From the NCBI RefSeq assembly GCF_000002995.4, contig NW_025062306.1, positions 1 through 48,881 on the forward strand: a stretch of 48,881 nucleotides of DNA, in the 5' to 3' direction. The notes below the pieces were generated by a model, which did not search any database, was not told the DNA's origin, and was given only the letters and a program-made list of their open reading frames with translations. This document shows, piece by piece, positions 47,501-48,881 of the stretch. The DNA is from Brugia malayi (taxonomy: Eukaryota; Nematoda; Chromadorea; Rhabditida; Onchocercidae). The first letter of the stretch is position 1. Each line of letters starts with the position of its first letter. Made by a program: the position numbers and the translations under genes.

Positions 47501-48881
47501 TACAGATATAACAATATCACTAGAAGACATTTTGATTAATTCATGCCACTTCTCTGCGAATATAACAATATCACTAGAAAACATTTTGATTACTTTATTA
47601 ACTCATACCATTTCTCTACAGATATAACAATATCACTAGAAGACATTTTGATTAATTCATGCCACTTCTCTGCAAATATAACAATATCACTAGAAGACAT
47701 TTTGATTACTTCATTACTCATACCATTTCTCTACCAATATAACAATATCACTAGAAGACGTTTTGATTACTTCATTAACTCATACCATTTCTCTACAGAC
47801 ATTACAATATCACTAGAAGACATTTTGATTAATTCATGCCCCTTCTCTGCAAATATAACAATATCACTGGAAGACGATTTTAATTACTTCATTAACACAT
47901 ACCATTATTCTACAGATATAACAATATCACTAGAAGACATTTTGATTAATTCATGCCCCTTCTCTGCAAATATAACAATATCACTAGAAGACGTTTTGAT
48001 TAATTCATTAACTCATACCATTTCTCTACTGATATTACAATATCACTAGAAGACATTTTGATTAATTCATGCCACTTCTCTGCAAATATAACAATGTCAC
48101 TAGAAGACATTATGATTGCATCATTAACTCATACCATTATTCTACAGATATAACAATATCACTAGAAGACATTTTGATTAATTCATGCCCCTTCTCTGCA
48201 AATATAACAATATCACTAGAAGACGTTTTAATTACTTCATTAACTCATACCATTTCTCTACCAATATAACAAGATCACTAGAAGACATTTTGATTACTTC
48301 ATTAACTCATACCATTTCTCTACAGATATTACAATATCACTAGAAGACATTTTTGATTAATTCACTGCCATTTCTCTGCAAATATAACAATATCACTAGA
48401 AGACATTTTGATTATTTCATTAACTCCATACCATTTCTCTACAGATATAACAATATTCACTAGAAGACATTTTGATTAATTCATGCCACATTCTCTGCAA
48501 ATATAACAATATCACTGAAGACATTTTGATTATTATTACTCATACCATTCTCTCTACATATAACAATATCACTAGAAGACATTTTGATTAATTCATTAAC
48601 TCATACCATTTCTCTACAAATATAACAATATCACTAGAAGATTTTTTATTAATTCATTACCATTTCTCTGCAAATATAACAATATCACTAGAAGATATCA
48701 TTTTTTGATTAATCTCATGCCATTTCTCTGCAAATATAACAATATCAAATAGAGAAGATGTTTTAATTACTTCATTAACTCATACCATTTCTCTGCAAAT
48801 ATAACAATATCACTAGAAGGAATTTTGAATAATTCACGCCATTCCTCTGCAAATATAACAATACCACTAGAAGACATTTTT
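41521..48881 (+). repeat. Satellite array with 54-bp and 62-bp units forming a 116-bp dimer, continuing past the right edge
   Basis: Two related units alternate. The short one (54 bp) starts ATTTTGATTAATTCATGCCA and the long one (62 bp) starts ATTTTGATTACTTCATTAAC. Both end in ATATAACAATATCACTAGAA followed by GAC. Landmark spacings of 116, 294 (two short plus three long) and 526 bp recur, showing a dimeric base period with higher-order blocks. All units lie in the same orientation as the two units at 6632-6768. The array is at least 7.36 kb and has no end within the window. Frames of 66-70 codons recur in each dimer because the unit lacks stops in one frame, but 116 is not a multiple of three and the frame always closes. 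Confidence 0.97.

Noticed and set aside
42066..48269. More than twenty near-identical plus-strand ORFs of 66-70 codons (one of 168 codons), which could be taken for a repetitive protein family
   Set aside because: They are the satellite read in the one frame without stops. The 116-bp period is not a multiple of three, so the frame is not preserved from dimer to dimer, overlapping ORFs start in each unit, and no promoter, splice or composition signal supports coding.
41521..48881. CRISPR-like alternation of conserved and variable segments
   Set aside because: The 'spacers' are not unique: the same two segments alternate throughout, and the rest of the window is nematode-type eukaryotic DNA. 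It is a dimeric satellite.

Overview
The window looks like AT-rich nuclear DNA from a nematode. A filarial-type (clade III) parasite is my best guess, but this is inference: no species marker is visible. Three things point that way: short exons with GT/AG introns and TTTTCAG-type acceptors; an NR5A/FTZ-F1 nuclear receptor of nhr-25 type; and BEL/Pao retroelements with an envelope-like 3' region, next to a nematode-type casein-kinase-1-like sequence.

Layout. (1) About 3-7300, plus strand: the body and 3' end of a BEL/Pao LTR retrotransposon whose 5' end lies outside the window. It has gag zinc knuckles, protease, reverse transcriptase, RNase H, integrase and a frame-broken envelope-like region. 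Its non-coding tail carries two units of a 54/62-bp sequence and about 16 copies of a 35-bp tandem repeat. (2) About 8010-9888, minus strand: a casein kinase 1/TTBK-like pseudogene recognised exon by exon, with several independent lesions. (3) 11387-12341, minus strand: two phase-compatible exons of an unrecognised gene, with an unidentified plus-strand coding-like exon inside the intron. (4) 12400-14430 and 16200-16560, minus strand: two decayed BEL/Pao fragments in non-collinear order. (5) 21856-32183, plus strand: the main cellular gene, an NR5A receptor that I could assemble from 11 exons into a continuous 546-residue reading frame with complete DNA-binding domain, FTZ-F1 box, ligand-binding domain and AF-2 helix. 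(6) 32200-40970: mostly featureless AT-rich DNA with one dispersed repeat family in two copies. (7) 40975-48881: tandem-repeat DNA. It starts with about 0.5 kb of 35/45-bp repeats that are the reverse complement of the repeats in the left retroelement tail. It continues with at least 7.3 kb of a 116-bp (54+62) satellite in the same orientation as the two units in that tail.

The most unusual observation is the link between regions 1 and 7. Both tandem-repeat families of the large right-hand satellite are present, in miniature, in the 3' non-coding tail of the retrotransposon 34 kb away. This suggests that the satellite was seeded by (or captured into) a BEL/Pao element, and that an inversion lies between the two repeat families at the right-hand locus. 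All gene models come from reading the sequence by eye; no database search or transcript evidence was available.
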